Assembly: GCF_021245725.1 (NCBI RefSeq)
Contig: NZ_JAJGSX010000001.1
Span: 434,001 to 498,000 of the forward strand
Length of the DNA: 64,000 nucleotides
Source of the DNA: Pseudonocardia sp. TRM90224
GTDB taxonomy: Bacteria; Actinomycetota; Actinomycetes; Mycobacteriales; Pseudonocardiaceae
Direction of reading: 5' to 3'
Notes under the pieces: generated by a model
Seen by the model: only the letters and a program-made list of their open reading frames with translations
Databases searched by the model: none
Told to the model about the DNA's origin: nothing
Shown: positions 7,081 to 16,261 of the stretch, in pieces
Layout of the letters: each line of letters opens with the position of its first letter
Position numbering within the stretch: the stretch's first letter is position 1
Translations under genes and position numbers: made by a program

Positions 7081-8559
7081 ATGGCCACGCTCCTCACGTC
7101 GGCGAAGATCGACGGCGCCGTTCAGGACGTCCTCGTCGACGGCGGCACGATCACTGCGATCGCGCCGCACCTGGACCGCCCGTCCGGCGCCGAGCACGTC
7201 GACCTCGACGGCCGCACCCTCCTGCCGGGCCTCTGGGACAACCACGTGCACTTCGACCAGTGGGCGCTCGCGCGGCAGCGCCTCGATCTCGCGGCGACGG
7301 GGTCGGCGGCCGAGGCCGCGGCGCTGGCCGGTGAACGCCTTCGGACCGACCCGCCGGCCGCGGGCAGCGCGCTCGTCGGCTTCGGCTTCCGCGACGCGCT
7401 GTGGCCGGACGCGCCGCACAAGGACCTCCTCGACGCCGTCAGCGGCGAGACCGCCGTCGTGCTCGTTGCCGCCGACCTGCACTGCTGCTGGCTGAACTCC
7501 GTCGCGGCACGGCACTACGGCCACCCCGATCATCCCACCGGCGTGCTGCGCGAGACCGACTGGCACCCGGTCATGGAGGACATCCGGAAGGTCCCGCAGG
7601 ACGTGCTCGACCGATGGGCGGGTGACGCCGCGCGGAGCGCCGCCGCCCGCGGTGTGGTCGGGATCGTCGACTTCGAGGCGCCGTGGCAGCTCGACGCCTG
7701 GGCCGCGCGGATCGCGGGCGGCTGCGACGCGCTACGCGTGATCGGCTCGGTGTGGCCGAGCCACCTGGACGACGCCGTTGCGCGCCGGCTGCGCACCGGC
7801 GACGTCGTCCCGGACACGGGCGGCCTGCTCACGATGGGCCCGTTGAAGGTCGTGACCGACGGCTCGCTGAACACCCGCACCGCGTACTGCCACGACCCGT
7901 ACCCCGGGCTCGCCGGCACCGCGCACCCCTGCGGGATGCTGCTCGTGGCGCCGTCCGAGCTGGTCCCGCTGCTGCGCACGGCCGCGGGCGCCGGCATCGG
8001 GGCGGCCGTGCACGCCATCGGCGACCACGCCAACACCCTCGTCCTCGACGCGTTCGAGACCGTCGGCACCGGCGGCCGCATCGAGCACGCCCAGCTGCTC
8101 ACCGACGCCGACGTCGCCCGGTTCGCCGAGCTGGGCATCGTGGCGAGCGTCCAGCCGGAACACGCGATGGACGACCGCGACGTGGCCGACCGGCTCTGGG
8201 CCGGCCGCACGCACCGGGCGTTCGCGTTCCGGAGCCTGCTCGATTCGGGTGCGGGGCTGGTGCTCGGCTCCGACGCTCCGGTGGCGCCGCTCGACCCGTG
8301 GATCACGATCGCCGCCGCCGTCAGCCGCACCGCGGACGACCGGCCGCGCTGGCACCCCGAACAGGAGATCCCGCTCGACGTCGCGATCAGTGCGTCGGCC
8401 GGCCCGGACGGGCCGCTGACGGTCGGTCGGCGCGCCGACCTCGCCGTCGCCGATCGCGACCCGGCGTCGACGCCCCCACTGGAGCTGCGCGACCTGCCCA
8501 TCGCGGCGACGATGGTCGGCGGCCGGTGGACGCACCAGGGAAGCCTGGTTGATTACTGA
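7081..8559 (+). CDS. Amidohydrolase family protein (YtcJ-like)
   Basis: A 492-residue metal-dependent amidohydrolase of the amidohydrolase-3/YtcJ type. It has the metal motif DNHVHFDQW (about 56-64), the later metal ligand HAIGDHAN (about 318-325), GRIEHAQLLT, and the catalytic Asp region GSDAPVAPLDPW (about 397-408). Family members hydrolyse amides, formamides or imines, and the substrate is unknown. The ATG start has no strong ribosome-binding site. It is divergent from the siderophore-interacting gene across an iron box and directly upstream of the iron-boxed multicopper oxidase, so it may be iron-regulated. Confidence 0.85.
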   Translation: MATLLTSAKIDGAVQDVLVDGGTITAIAPHLDRPSGAEHVDLDGRTLLPGLWDNHVHFDQWALARQRLDLAATGSAAEAAALAGERLRTDPPAAGSALVGFGFRDALWPDAPHKDLLDAVSGETAVVLVAADLHCCWLNSVAARHYGHPDHPTGVLRETDWHPVMEDIRKVPQDVLDRWAGDAARSAAARGVVGIVDFEAPWQLDAWAARIAGGCDALRVIGSVWPSHLDDAVARRLRTGDVVPDTGGLLTMGPLKVVTDGSLNTRTAYCHDPYPGLAGTAHPCGMLLVAPSELVPLLRTAAGAGIGAAVHAIGDHANTLVLDAFETVGTGGRIEHAQLLTDADVARFAELGIVASVQPEHAMDDRDVADRLWAGRTHRAFAFRSLLDSGAGLVLGSDAPVAPLDPWITIAAAVSRTADDRPRWHPEQEIPLDVAISASAGPDGPLTVGRRADLAVADRDPASTPPLELRDLPIAATMVGGRWTHQGSLVDY

Positions 8560-8578
8560 GGTTTGCCTCGCCTAATCT
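8549..8578 (+). promoter_or_regulatory. Iron box overlapping a leaderless promoter
   Basis: TGAGGTTTGCCTCGCCTAA (8557-8575) matches 14 of 19 DtxR/IdeR consensus positions. TTGATT (8549-8554) and TAATCT (8573-8578), spaced 18 bp, form a plausible promoter whose transcript would begin at or next to the GTG at 8586. The box fills the spacer and -10, so it should act as a repressor site. Confidence 0.65.
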
Positions 8579-8585
8579 CGGCGAA

Positions 8586-10607
8586 GTGGCCAGCCCTACG
8601 CAGACCGACGAAGACGACGGGCTGGAGCCGGTCCCCGAGGGCACGCTCCGCCCGGAGCGCCGCCGCGGCGTCGCAGAGCGCTGGCAGCTGAGCCGGCGGT
8701 GGTTCATGGCCAACACCGTTGTGGCCGGCCTCGCCGCCGGGCTGCCCGCGGCCTGCCGGCCGGACGTGGTCGACCCCGACATCCTGGTCTTCGGACAGCC
8801 GCACGCACACACGTGGCTCCCCGAAGAGCCGTTCCACACGCCACCGCCCGAGCACGGCGGCGCCGTCGACTCGCTCGAACCGTTCGTCGACGCGCTCCCG
8901 ATCCCGCCACGGGCGGCCGTCACCTTCGACGGGGACGGCGCGCGGCTCACCGTCCGCATGGTCACGACGCAGGTGCAACTGCACAGCCGGTTGCCGGCGA
9001 GCACCATGTGGACGTACGAGGGCAGCTTCCCCGGGCCGACGATCGAGGTGCGCCGCGGCGTCCCGCTGCAGGTGACCTGGCTCAACGAGCTGACCGGCCC
9101 GATCCCGGTGCAGGCCGTCGAGCTCTCGGACAACACCGGCGGCGACCGCGAGTTCGACCTCCCCGGCAAGCGCGGCGCCACCGCGCTCCCGGAGATCACC
9201 GCGCTGCCGCCGTGGGCCGTCGTGCACCTGCACGGCGCGATCACCGGCGGCGGCAACGACGGGTGGCCGGAGAACGCCGTCGGCCCCGGCCGCCGCCAGC
9301 TCGCGTACTACGAGAACGACCAGCCGGCATGCGCGCTCTGGTACCACGACCACGCGATGCACGTCAGCCGCATGACGACGATGGCCGGGCTCACCGCCGG
9401 CATGTACGTGATCAGGGACGACGAGGAGGACGCGCTCGGGCTCCCGAGCGGCGAGCGGGAGATCCCGCTGATCGTCTGCGACCGCAACCTCGACACCGAC
9501 CCGACCGACCGGCTCACCGGCCAGCTCCTGCACAAGATCACCGTCTACGCCCAGCAGGCCGAGAAGATCCCGCGCTCCTTCAGCGGGCCGTTCAACGTCG
9601 TCAACGGCAAGATCTGGCCGTACCTGGACGTCGAGCCGGGGCGCTACCGGTTCCGCCTGCTCAACGCCTCCAGCATCCGCCCGTACCACCTCGAGCTGCG
9701 CACGCCCGACGGCGAGCCGGCGCCCGCAGGCACGATCGTCCAGATCGGCACCGACGCCGGGCTGCTGCCCGCGCCGGTCCCGATCGCCGGCCCGCTGATC
9801 ATCGCGCCGGCCGAGCGGGCCGACCTGATCATCGACTTCGACGCGTTCGCCGGCAGCTCGCTGCGGCTGATCGACACCTCGTACATGAAGGCGAAGTCGG
9901 GCGACGTGATGCAGTTCCGCGTCAGAGCGTCGGCGCCGGAGGCGGCACCGCCGCTGCCCGCGGTGACGTCGCCGAGCTTCCGCAGTGTCGTCGCCGGCTC
10001 GGTCTCGCCGCTGCGGGATCGGTTCGTGCTGGTCACGCCGGCGTTCCCGGCCGTGGCGCAGATGTGGGAGATGGAGCCGGCGCAGGAGCCGTCGGGGCGG
10101 ATGCCGATCGACGGGATCGTCCAGTTCGAGGACGCCGCCGGTGAGGTGCGCACCTACCGCAGGGTCGGGAAGGACTTCGTCGACCCGGTGGCGTTCACTG
10201 CGGAGACGAGCAGCTGGGAGCGCTGGACGTACCTCTCGCTGGAGGGCTTCGGCGCCCCGCACCCGATGCACACCCACGCCTTCACGTTCCAGGCGCTCGA
10301 ACGCTCGCACTACGACGTCACGAACTGGCGCTACCTGCGCCGCGCCGACGGCTCCATCGGCGGCGGCACGATCGAGCCGATCAAGCGGAAGGGGCCGGGC
10401 GAGATCCCGGCCAACGAGCGGGGCTGGAAGGACGTCATCAAGCTCGGGTCGGGCGAGATGGTGTCGGTGATCGGGCAGTACGGCCCCGCGGCCGGCCGCT
10501 TCCTGCACCACTGCCACATCTACGAGCACGAGGACCACAAGATGATGCGGCCGCTCGTCCTGCTGCCGCCCGAGGTGATCCGCGGCGACCCGCACGGCGA
10601 CCACTGA
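8586..10607 (+). CDS. Tat-exported multicopper oxidase, predicted lipoprotein
   Basis: A 673-residue multicopper oxidase of the CotA/bilirubin-oxidase type, which oxidises phenols or metals such as Fe(II) or Cu(I) and reduces oxygen to water. SRRWFM with twin Arg at 37-38 and LPAAC (Cys57) indicate Tat export and lipidation. Copper ligands are intact: VVHLHG (about 216), WYHDHAMH (about 252), HPMHTHAF (about 559) and HHCHIYEHEDHKMM (about 640). The start is a GTG with no ribosome-binding site, consistent with a leaderless transcript. Iron control and the siderophore context suggest a ferroxidase or catechol-oxidising role, which is inference. Confidence 0.88.
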   Translation: MASPTQTDEDDGLEPVPEGTLRPERRRGVAERWQLSRRWFMANTVVAGLAAGLPAACRPDVVDPDILVFGQPHAHTWLPEEPFHTPPPEHGGAVDSLEPFVDALPIPPRAAVTFDGDGARLTVRMVTTQVQLHSRLPASTMWTYEGSFPGPTIEVRRGVPLQVTWLNELTGPIPVQAVELSDNTGGDREFDLPGKRGATALPEITALPPWAVVHLHGAITGGGNDGWPENAVGPGRRQLAYYENDQPACALWYHDHAMHVSRMTTMAGLTAGMYVIRDDEEDALGLPSGEREIPLIVCDRNLDTDPTDRLTGQLLHKITVYAQQAEKIPRSFSGPFNVVNGKIWPYLDVEPGRYRFRLLNASSIRPYHLELRTPDGEPAPAGTIVQIGTDAGLLPAPVPIAGPLIIAPAERADLIIDFDAFAGSSLRLIDTSYMKAKSGDVMQFRVRASAPEAAPPLPAVTSPSFRSVVAGSVSPLRDRFVLVTPAFPAVAQMWEMEPAQEPSGRMPIDGIVQFEDAAGEVRTYRRVGKDFVDPVAFTAETSSWERWTYLSLEGFGAPHPMHTHAFTFQALERSHYDVTNWRYLRRADGSIGGGTIEPIKRKGPGEIPANERGWKDVIKLGSGEMVSVIGQYGPAAGRFLHHCHIYEHEDHKMMRPLVLLPPEVIRGDPHGDH

Positions 10608-10610
10608 CCG

Positions 10611-10680
10611 AACTTCCCCACCGTTTTGCCAACCTGCACGCCATTTCGGGTGTGTAAGTAGGCAAAACGGTGGGGAGGTT
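10611..10680. repeat. Family A palindromic repeat (A3, CAC subtype)
   Basis: It starts four bases after the multicopper-oxidase stop and ends 22 bases before the next gene on the same strand. The outer stem is standard; the inner arms are CCAACCTGCAC and GTGTAAGTAGG. Confidence 0.85.
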
Positions 10681-10701
10681 TCGGCCGACTAGCGTTGCGG
10701 C

Positions 10702-11187
10702 GTGGAGATCCGTCCGTTCGCAGCGGCCGACTGGCCACAGGTGTGGCCGATCGTGCGCGAGATCGTGCAGGCGCAGGACACCTACACCTACGACCCCACG
10801 ATGACCGAGGACCAGTCCAAGGACATGTGGGTCGAGCGGCCGCCGGCGCTGACGGTGGTGGCCGACGACGGCGGGCGGGTGCTCGGCACGGCGAAGATGG
10901 GCGCGAACCGGGCCGGCCCCGGCGCGCACGTCGCCACCGCGAGCTACATGGTCGCGGCGCAGGCGCGCGGCCGGGGCGTCGGCACCGCGCTGTGCGAGTT
11001 CTCCCTGGCCTGGGCCCGTGCGCAGGGCTTCGCCGGGATGCAGTTCAACGCGGTCGCCGCCACCAACCGCTCCGCCATCCAGCTCTACGAGCGGCTGGGG
11101 TTCTCCACGATCGGCACGGTGCCGGGCGGGTTCCAGCACCCGGAGCAGGGCTTCGTCGGGTTGCACATCATGTACTGCCAGTTCTGA
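10702..11187 (+). CDS. GNAT family N-acetyltransferase
   Basis: A 161-residue single-domain GNAT acetyltransferase. It has the N-terminal pattern IRPFAAADWPQVWPI, the acetyl-CoA loop QARGRGVGTALCEF (about 92-105) and the late motif NRSAIQLYERLGF (about 115-127), and resembles the phosphinothricin/YhhY-like group. It begins with GTG, downstream of repeat A3, and is convergent with the aldo/keto reductase gene with a ten-base gap. The substrate is unknown. Confidence 0.85.
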   Translation: MEIRPFAAADWPQVWPIVREIVQAQDTYTYDPTMTEDQSKDMWVERPPALTVVADDGGRVLGTAKMGANRAGPGAHVATASYMVAAQARGRGVGTALCEFSLAWARAQGFAGMQFNAVAATNRSAIQLYERLGFSTIGTVPGGFQHPEQGFVGLHIMYCQF

Positions 11188-11197
11188 CGGCCCAGGC

Positions 11198-12280
11198 TCA
11201 GTACCTGACGTCGCTCTGCAGCAGCGGCGGGTAGACGGTGGACGTCTCGCCGTCGACGGTCGTCCCGGCGAACTGGAGCATCGTCCTCATGCCCGTGTGC
11301 AGCGGAGCGGGGTAGTTCAGGTCCGGTGCCGAGACCTCGTCCAAGCGCCGTAGCTGCTCGGCGGTGAGGGCGACGTCGAGGCCGGCGAGGTTGGCCTCGA
11401 GGTGGTCGAGCCGCCGGGCGCCGATGATCGGCACGACCGACTGCCCGCGCCCGCGCAGCCAGGCCAGTGATACCGCGGCCGACGTCGTGCCGAGCTCGGC
11501 GGCGACCTCCGCGACCGCGTCGATGACGACGAACTCCGCCTCGCTGGGCCCGCCGACGTAGGCGGCGCGGGCGGAGTCGGCGACCTGCGATCCGCGGCGG
11601 TACTTGCCGGAGAGGAAGCCGTTCTTCAGCGGGCTCCACGGCACGAGCGTCATCGACTGGTCGCGCGCGAGCGGCGCCACCTCACCCTCGACGGTGCGGG
11701 CGAGCAGCGAGTACTCGACCTGCAACGCGACGAGCGGGGTCCAGCCGCGCAGCACCGCCGACGTCTGGGCCTGCGCCGTGACCCACGCGGGGGTGTTGGA
11801 GAACCCGAGGTAGCGGATGGTGCCGGCGCGGACCAGGTCGTCGAGGGCACGCATCGTCTCCTCGATCGGCGTGTTGCGGTCCCAGTTGTGCAACCAGTAC
11901 AGGTCGAGGTGGTCGGTCTGCAGACGGCGCAGCGTCTCGTGCAGCTGCGCGATGATCGACGAACGGCCGGCGCCGCCGCCGTTGGGGTCGCCGGGGTGCA
12001 TGTTCATGAAGAACTTCGACGCCAGCACCACCCGGTCGCGCCGTCCGGGGTGGGCGGCGAAGTAGTCGCCGAGGATCTTCTCGGAGTGGCCGTTGGAGTA
12101 GAAGTTGGCGGTGTCGATGAAGTTCCCGCCGCGGTCGAGGTAGCTCGCGAGGATCTTCTCCGACTCCTCGACGCTGGTCCCGGCGCTGCCGGGATCCTCC
12201 CCGAAGGTCATCGCGCCCAGCGCGAACGGGCTGACCCGCAGGCCGGAACGGCCCAGGGTGACGTAGTGGTCGAGCGGCAT
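11198..12280 (-). CDS. Aldo/keto reductase
   Basis: A 360-residue NADPH-dependent aldo/keto reductase of the bacterial AKR11/YajO-like group. The TIM-barrel active-site region reads FIDTANFYSNGHSEKILG (about 55-72), with Asp and Tyr of the catalytic set, then LDLYWLHNWD with the catalytic His. The cofactor-binding end has SVVPIIGARRLDHLEANL. It is divergent from the AraC-type regulator at 12427, which is the likely regulator of this gene by position. The substrate is unknown. Confidence 0.9.
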   Translation of the reverse strand: MPLDHYVTLGRSGLRVSPFALGAMTFGEDPGSAGTSVEESEKILASYLDRGGNFIDTANFYSNGHSEKILGDYFAAHPGRRDRVVLASKFFMNMHPGDPNGGGAGRSSIIAQLHETLRRLQTDHLDLYWLHNWDRNTPIEETMRALDDLVRAGTIRYLGFSNTPAWVTAQAQTSAVLRGWTPLVALQVEYSLLARTVEGEVAPLARDQSMTLVPWSPLKNGFLSGKYRRGSQVADSARAAYVGGPSEAEFVVIDAVAEVAAELGTTSAAVSLAWLRGRGQSVVPIIGARRLDHLEANLAGLDVALTAEQLRRLDEVSAPDLNYPAPLHTGMRTMLQFAGTTVDGETSTVYPPLLQSDVRY

Positions 12281-12426
12281 CGTCGTGCTCCTTCGGGTCT
12301 CTGTGCTGTCCCGTCCAGCGTCGTTCCGCTCGGTGACCGGCGGTAGATCGATGCACGCGAGCTCTTGCCCATTCCTCCCGTTGTCGCCTGGATCGGGTTG
12401 TCCGGTCGTTGCCGGAGTGCTTCCGT

Positions 12427-13347
12427 GTGGTGGTGCACACCGCCGACCTGCTCGACGAGATCCGCCGCCGGGTGTCGACGCACGCCCGGAAGGACCTGCT
12501 CTCGCCGATCGACGGGCTCCTGCTCTCCAGCGTCGAGTCGAGCGAGCCGGAGTACTCGCTGACCGAGCCGCTGTTCGTCGTCATGGCCCAAGGCGGCAAG
12601 CGGATGTTCCTCGGCGAGGAGGTGTTCGAGTACCGGGCGGGGCAGTGCCTGGTCGTGACGGCCGACCTACCGGTCTCCGGCCACTTCATCGACGCGAGCC
12701 ACGCCGTGCCTGCGCTGGGCATCGGCATCGTCCTGCGCCCCGCGACGATCGCGCCGCTGCTGCTGGAGGCGCCTCCCGACCGGTCGGCACGCTCCGCGGC
12801 CGGGCAACCCGCCATGGCGATCGGGGACATCGGGCCGGAGCTGCTCGACGCTGTCGCCCGGCTGCTGCGGCTGCTGGAGCGGCCCGTCGACGCGCCGGTG
12901 CTCGCACCGCTGATCGAGCGGGAGATCCTCTGGCGGCTGCTCACCGGCCCGCACGCGCACATGATCCGCCAGATCGGGTTGGCCGACAGCGGGCTGACGC
13001 ACGTCAGCAAGGCCATCAGGTGGATCCGCGACAACTTCGCGGAGCCGATGCGGATCGCCGACCTCGCAGCGCTGGCCGGGATGAGCCCCTCGGCGTTCCA
13101 CCGGCACTTCAGGTCCGTCACGACGATGAGCCCGCTGCAGTTCCAGAAGCGCATCCGGCTCCAGGAGGCTCGCTCGATGCTGCTCTCCCGCGCCGGCGAC
13201 GTCGCCGGGGTCGGGCACCTCGTCGGCTACGACAGCCCGACGCAGTTCAACCGCGAATACCGGCGGATGTTCGGCGTGCCACCGGGGCAGGACGGCGCGC
13301 GGCTGCGCGCGCACGCCGTCGCCACAGCGCCACGGCACCTCCCCTAG
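12427..13347 (+). CDS. AraC family transcriptional regulator
   Basis: About 306 residues. The N-terminal cupin-like AraC_N domain (about 25-180) contains QGGKRMFLGEEVFEYRAGQCL. The C-terminal AraC helix-turn-helix pair (about 205-300) has IADLAALAGMSPSAFHRHFR and DVAGVGHLVGYDSPTQFNREYRRMFG. The frame is open to a TTG at 12409; the GTG at 12427 is preferred because GGAG lies about ten bases before it. It is divergent from the aldo/keto reductase gene, a common regulator-target pairing for this AraC_N group. It ends in a convergent space with repeat B3. Confidence 0.85.
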   Translation: MVVHTADLLDEIRRRVSTHARKDLLSPIDGLLLSSVESSEPEYSLTEPLFVVMAQGGKRMFLGEEVFEYRAGQCLVVTADLPVSGHFIDASHAVPALGIGIVLRPATIAPLLLEAPPDRSARSAAGQPAMAIGDIGPELLDAVARLLRLLERPVDAPVLAPLIEREILWRLLTGPHAHMIRQIGLADSGLTHVSKAIRWIRDNFAEPMRIADLAALAGMSPSAFHRHFRSVTTMSPLQFQKRIRLQEARSMLLSRAGDVAGVGHLVGYDSPTQFNREYRRMFGVPPGQDGARLRAHAVATAPRHLP

Positions 13348-13374
13348 GAACGCGCCCAGCGGGCTCGCAGCTGT

Positions 13375-13429
13375 GCCAGGAAAGCCACTTTCCTGGCACG
13401 GCAGGACAGGAAAGCCACTTTCCTGGCAA
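13375..13429. repeat. Family B palindromic repeat (B3, direct halves)
   Basis: Two copies of CAGGAAAGCCACTTTCCTG are in the same orientation, each flanked by GGCA-like bases, rather than inverted as in B2. The element lies between the convergent araC-like and luxR-like genes. Confidence 0.85.
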
Positions 13430-13464
13430 CGCGTGCGGGACGCACGCATCCCGGGCGCGCCCCG

Positions 13465-16152
13465 TCACATGAGCCCCGTCAGCTCCCCGCGCGACTGGAT
13501 GCCGAGCTTCGGGTACGCCTTGTAGAGGTGGTAGGCGACGGTGCGCGGGCTGAGGCAGAGCTGCGCCGCGATGTCCTTGTTCGCGAGGCCCTTCGCCGCG
13601 AGCAGGCTGATCTGGTGCTCCTGCGGCGTGAGCTCGGCCAGCGTCGCAGGCACCTCCGCGCGCTCGACCGCAACGCCCGCGGCACCGAGCTCCGAACGCG
13701 CCCGGGTGATCCACGGCGCCGACCCGATCTCCTCGAACGCCGTCAGCGCCGACGTCAGGTACTCGCGCGCCTTGGCCTTGCGCCGGGCCCGGCGCAGCCA
13801 CTCGCCGTAGAGCAGCTGGGTCCTCGCGAGCTCGAAAGGCCGCGCCGCCGGATCGTGCAGGTCGATGGCACGCAGGAAGTGCTCCTCTGCCGCGTCGCCC
13901 GCGGTCAGCGCGTGGCAGCGGGCGAGCAGCGCGTCGATCCACGGCTGCCGCATCGTCTCGGCCCACCGCGTGTACCGCGCGATCGGCTCGGCGGCGTGAT
14001 CCGGCCTGCCCAACCGCACCGCGGCCTCGACGAGGTCCGGCATGCAGCGGATCACGCCCGACACGTGTCGTACGGGCCCGTCGACGACCGCCGTGAGCTG
14101 GTCGAACGCGCTCTGCACCCGCCCGCGTCCGAGGTCGAGCAGCGCCTGCGCGGACTGCGCGTAGACCACCCCCGTCGACGCGCCGGCGTATCCGGCCCCG
14201 GCCGAGCCGACGACGTCGGTGAAGTGGCGCACCGCTTCCTCGTCGCCCTCGATCGCGCCGAGGTACGCGAGCCCGCCCGCGGCGTAGCTCGACCAGAGCG
14301 GCTGGTCGGTCGCCGTAGCGATGCGCACGCATTCGTCGCCGGTCGCCTTCGCCTCGCGGTGGCGGCCCAGCAGCACCTGCGCGAGCGTCAGGTGCCCGAG
14401 CACGGCGGGCAGGAAGATGACCATGCCCTTCGCGCGGGCCTCCTCGATGACGGCGGTCGCGATCTCGGCCGACTCGGCGTCGCGAGCCGCGACGAGCGCC
14501 CGGCTGGCCACCTCCGTCAGCCCGCGCAGGCCCGCGGTCGACGCGGCCGTCCTGGCCCGGGCGAGCACGTCGTCGATCGCGGGGAACGTCGACGTGTCGC
14601 GGTCCATGATCTGCGCGGTGCCCCACCGCGCGAGCCAGGCGACGTCGGCCAGCGGGTCGTCCGGCGCCAGCCCGACCGTGCCGAGCAGGTCGACCGCCTC
14701 GGTGATCATCGTGACGTCCGTCGGTGACGCCCACGCCGCGTGCAGCGCGCGGATCAGCATCCAGAACGCCTCGGCCGGATCGGTGCTCAACGCCGTGCCG
14801 TCGATGAGCATCCGGTGCGCGCGGGCCAGCTCACCGCTCCCGAAGTGGGCGGCGGCGCAGACGTGCGTCAACCGCAGCCTCGTCGACGGGTCGCTGACCT
14901 GCGTCAACAGCTTCTCGGCCCGCTCGCGGGCCCATTCGAGCCGACCCGCCCTCGTGGCCGCTTCGCAGGCGAGCAGCATCCGGGTGCCCGCCGGCGCGTT
15001 GTCCTCGCTCAGCCGCGCGGCCCGCTCGTACGTCTCCGCCGCCGCGGCGTGGCCACCGCGACCGGCCGCCCGTCGAGCGGCGTCGTCGAGCTCGGCCGCG
15101 ACCTGCTCGTCGGGGCCGAGGGCGGCCGCGGCCCGGTGCCACGCGCGGAGATCGGGATCCTCGGTGCAGCCGGCCAGCGCCCGGTGCGCCGCGATCCGGC
15201 TGCCGGTCGCCGCGCTGCGGTAGACCGCCGCGCGGATCAGCGGATGGCGGAACGTGAAGGTGCCGTCCTCCACCATGATCAGCCTGCGCTGCTCGGCCGG
15301 CGCAAGATCGGCGACGGTCGCGCCGAGGTCGGCGGCGGCCCGCAGGACGGTCGGGAGCTCGCCCGTGGTGTCGGCAGCGGCGAGCAGCAGCAACGTCCGG
15401 CACGCGGCAGGCACCGTGCTGACCTGGTGGTGGAACGCGTCGATCACCCGCTGCGTCACGGGCAGCGGCTCGCTCTCCGGCTCGGCACCGGTGGTGACGG
15501 CCGGCAGCTCGCGCAGCGCGAGCGGGTTGCCGCGCGTCTCCGCGATGAGCCGCGCCCTGGTCGACGCGGTGAGCTCGACGCCGGTGTCGTCGAGCACCTC
15601 GGCCGCACTCGTCTCGTCGAGCCCGGCGAGCCGCAGCTCGGGAATGCCGGGAGCCGGGAACGCGCCGGCGTGGTCCCGCGCACCGAAGAGCACGACCACA
15701 CCCTCGTGGTCGAGTCGCCGCGCGGCGAAGAGCAACGCGTCGGCCGATGCGCGGTCGAGCCAGTGCGCGTCGTCGACGACGCAGAGCACCGGCGCGTGCT
15801 CGGCGAGCAGGGAGAGCACGGCGGCGCCGATCATGAACCGGTCGCCCTCGCCGTCGGACATCCCGAACGCGCCCGCGAGCGCCTGCCGCTGCATGGTGGG
15901 CAGCGCGTCGAGACCGTCCAGCGCGGGACGCAGCAGCAGGTGCAGGCCGGCGAACGACAGCTCGGCCTCCGACTCGACGCCGGTGCCGCGAAGGACCCGC
16001 AACTCGCCGGCCCGCTCGACGGCGTGCCCGAGCAGCGTCGTCTTGCCGATACCGGCCTCGCCGCGCACGACGAGCGCGCCGCTGACCCCGGTCCGCGCGG
16101 CGTCGAGCGCGGCGTCGATCCGGGCCAGCTCGGTCCGCCGGCCACGCAACAT
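13465..16152 (-). CDS. Large ATP-binding LuxR family regulator (LAL type)
   Basis: An 895-residue STAND-type regulator. An N-terminal AAA-like ATPase has Walker A GEAGIGKTT (31-39) and Walker B VLCVVDDAHWLD (about 119-130). A long helical repeat middle of TPR-like character follows, and a C-terminal LuxR helix-turn-helix (about 835-890) has LTPQEHQISLLAAKGLANKD and LSPRTVAYHLYKAYPKLGI. LAL regulators act as ligand- and ATP-dependent activators, often of secondary metabolism or sugar uptake. It is divergent from the DHFR-like gene, with a 109-bp spacer. Confidence 0.9.
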   Translation of the reverse strand: MLRGRRTELARIDAALDAARTGVSGALVVRGEAGIGKTTLLGHAVERAGELRVLRGTGVESEAELSFAGLHLLLRPALDGLDALPTMQRQALAGAFGMSDGEGDRFMIGAAVLSLLAEHAPVLCVVDDAHWLDRASADALLFAARRLDHEGVVVLFGARDHAGAFPAPGIPELRLAGLDETSAAEVLDDTGVELTASTRARLIAETRGNPLALRELPAVTTGAEPESEPLPVTQRVIDAFHHQVSTVPAACRTLLLLAAADTTGELPTVLRAAADLGATVADLAPAEQRRLIMVEDGTFTFRHPLIRAAVYRSAATGSRIAAHRALAGCTEDPDLRAWHRAAAALGPDEQVAAELDDAARRAAGRGGHAAAAETYERAARLSEDNAPAGTRMLLACEAATRAGRLEWARERAEKLLTQVSDPSTRLRLTHVCAAAHFGSGELARAHRMLIDGTALSTDPAEAFWMLIRALHAAWASPTDVTMITEAVDLLGTVGLAPDDPLADVAWLARWGTAQIMDRDTSTFPAIDDVLARARTAASTAGLRGLTEVASRALVAARDAESAEIATAVIEEARAKGMVIFLPAVLGHLTLAQVLLGRHREAKATGDECVRIATATDQPLWSSYAAGGLAYLGAIEGDEEAVRHFTDVVGSAGAGYAGASTGVVYAQSAQALLDLGRGRVQSAFDQLTAVVDGPVRHVSGVIRCMPDLVEAAVRLGRPDHAAEPIARYTRWAETMRQPWIDALLARCHALTAGDAAEEHFLRAIDLHDPAARPFELARTQLLYGEWLRRARRKAKAREYLTSALTAFEEIGSAPWITRARSELGAAGVAVERAEVPATLAELTPQEHQISLLAAKGLANKDIAAQLCLSPRTVAYHLYKAYPKLGIQSRGELTGLM

Positions 16153-16261
16153 GCCGGCGACACTACCTATGCGGGTGAACCGGAATGCTGAAGCCGCTAC
16201 GGATTCCTGGCCGGCCCGCGCTGCCTAGCGTTCTCCTCGTCGAGCCAAAGAGGAGAAGACG

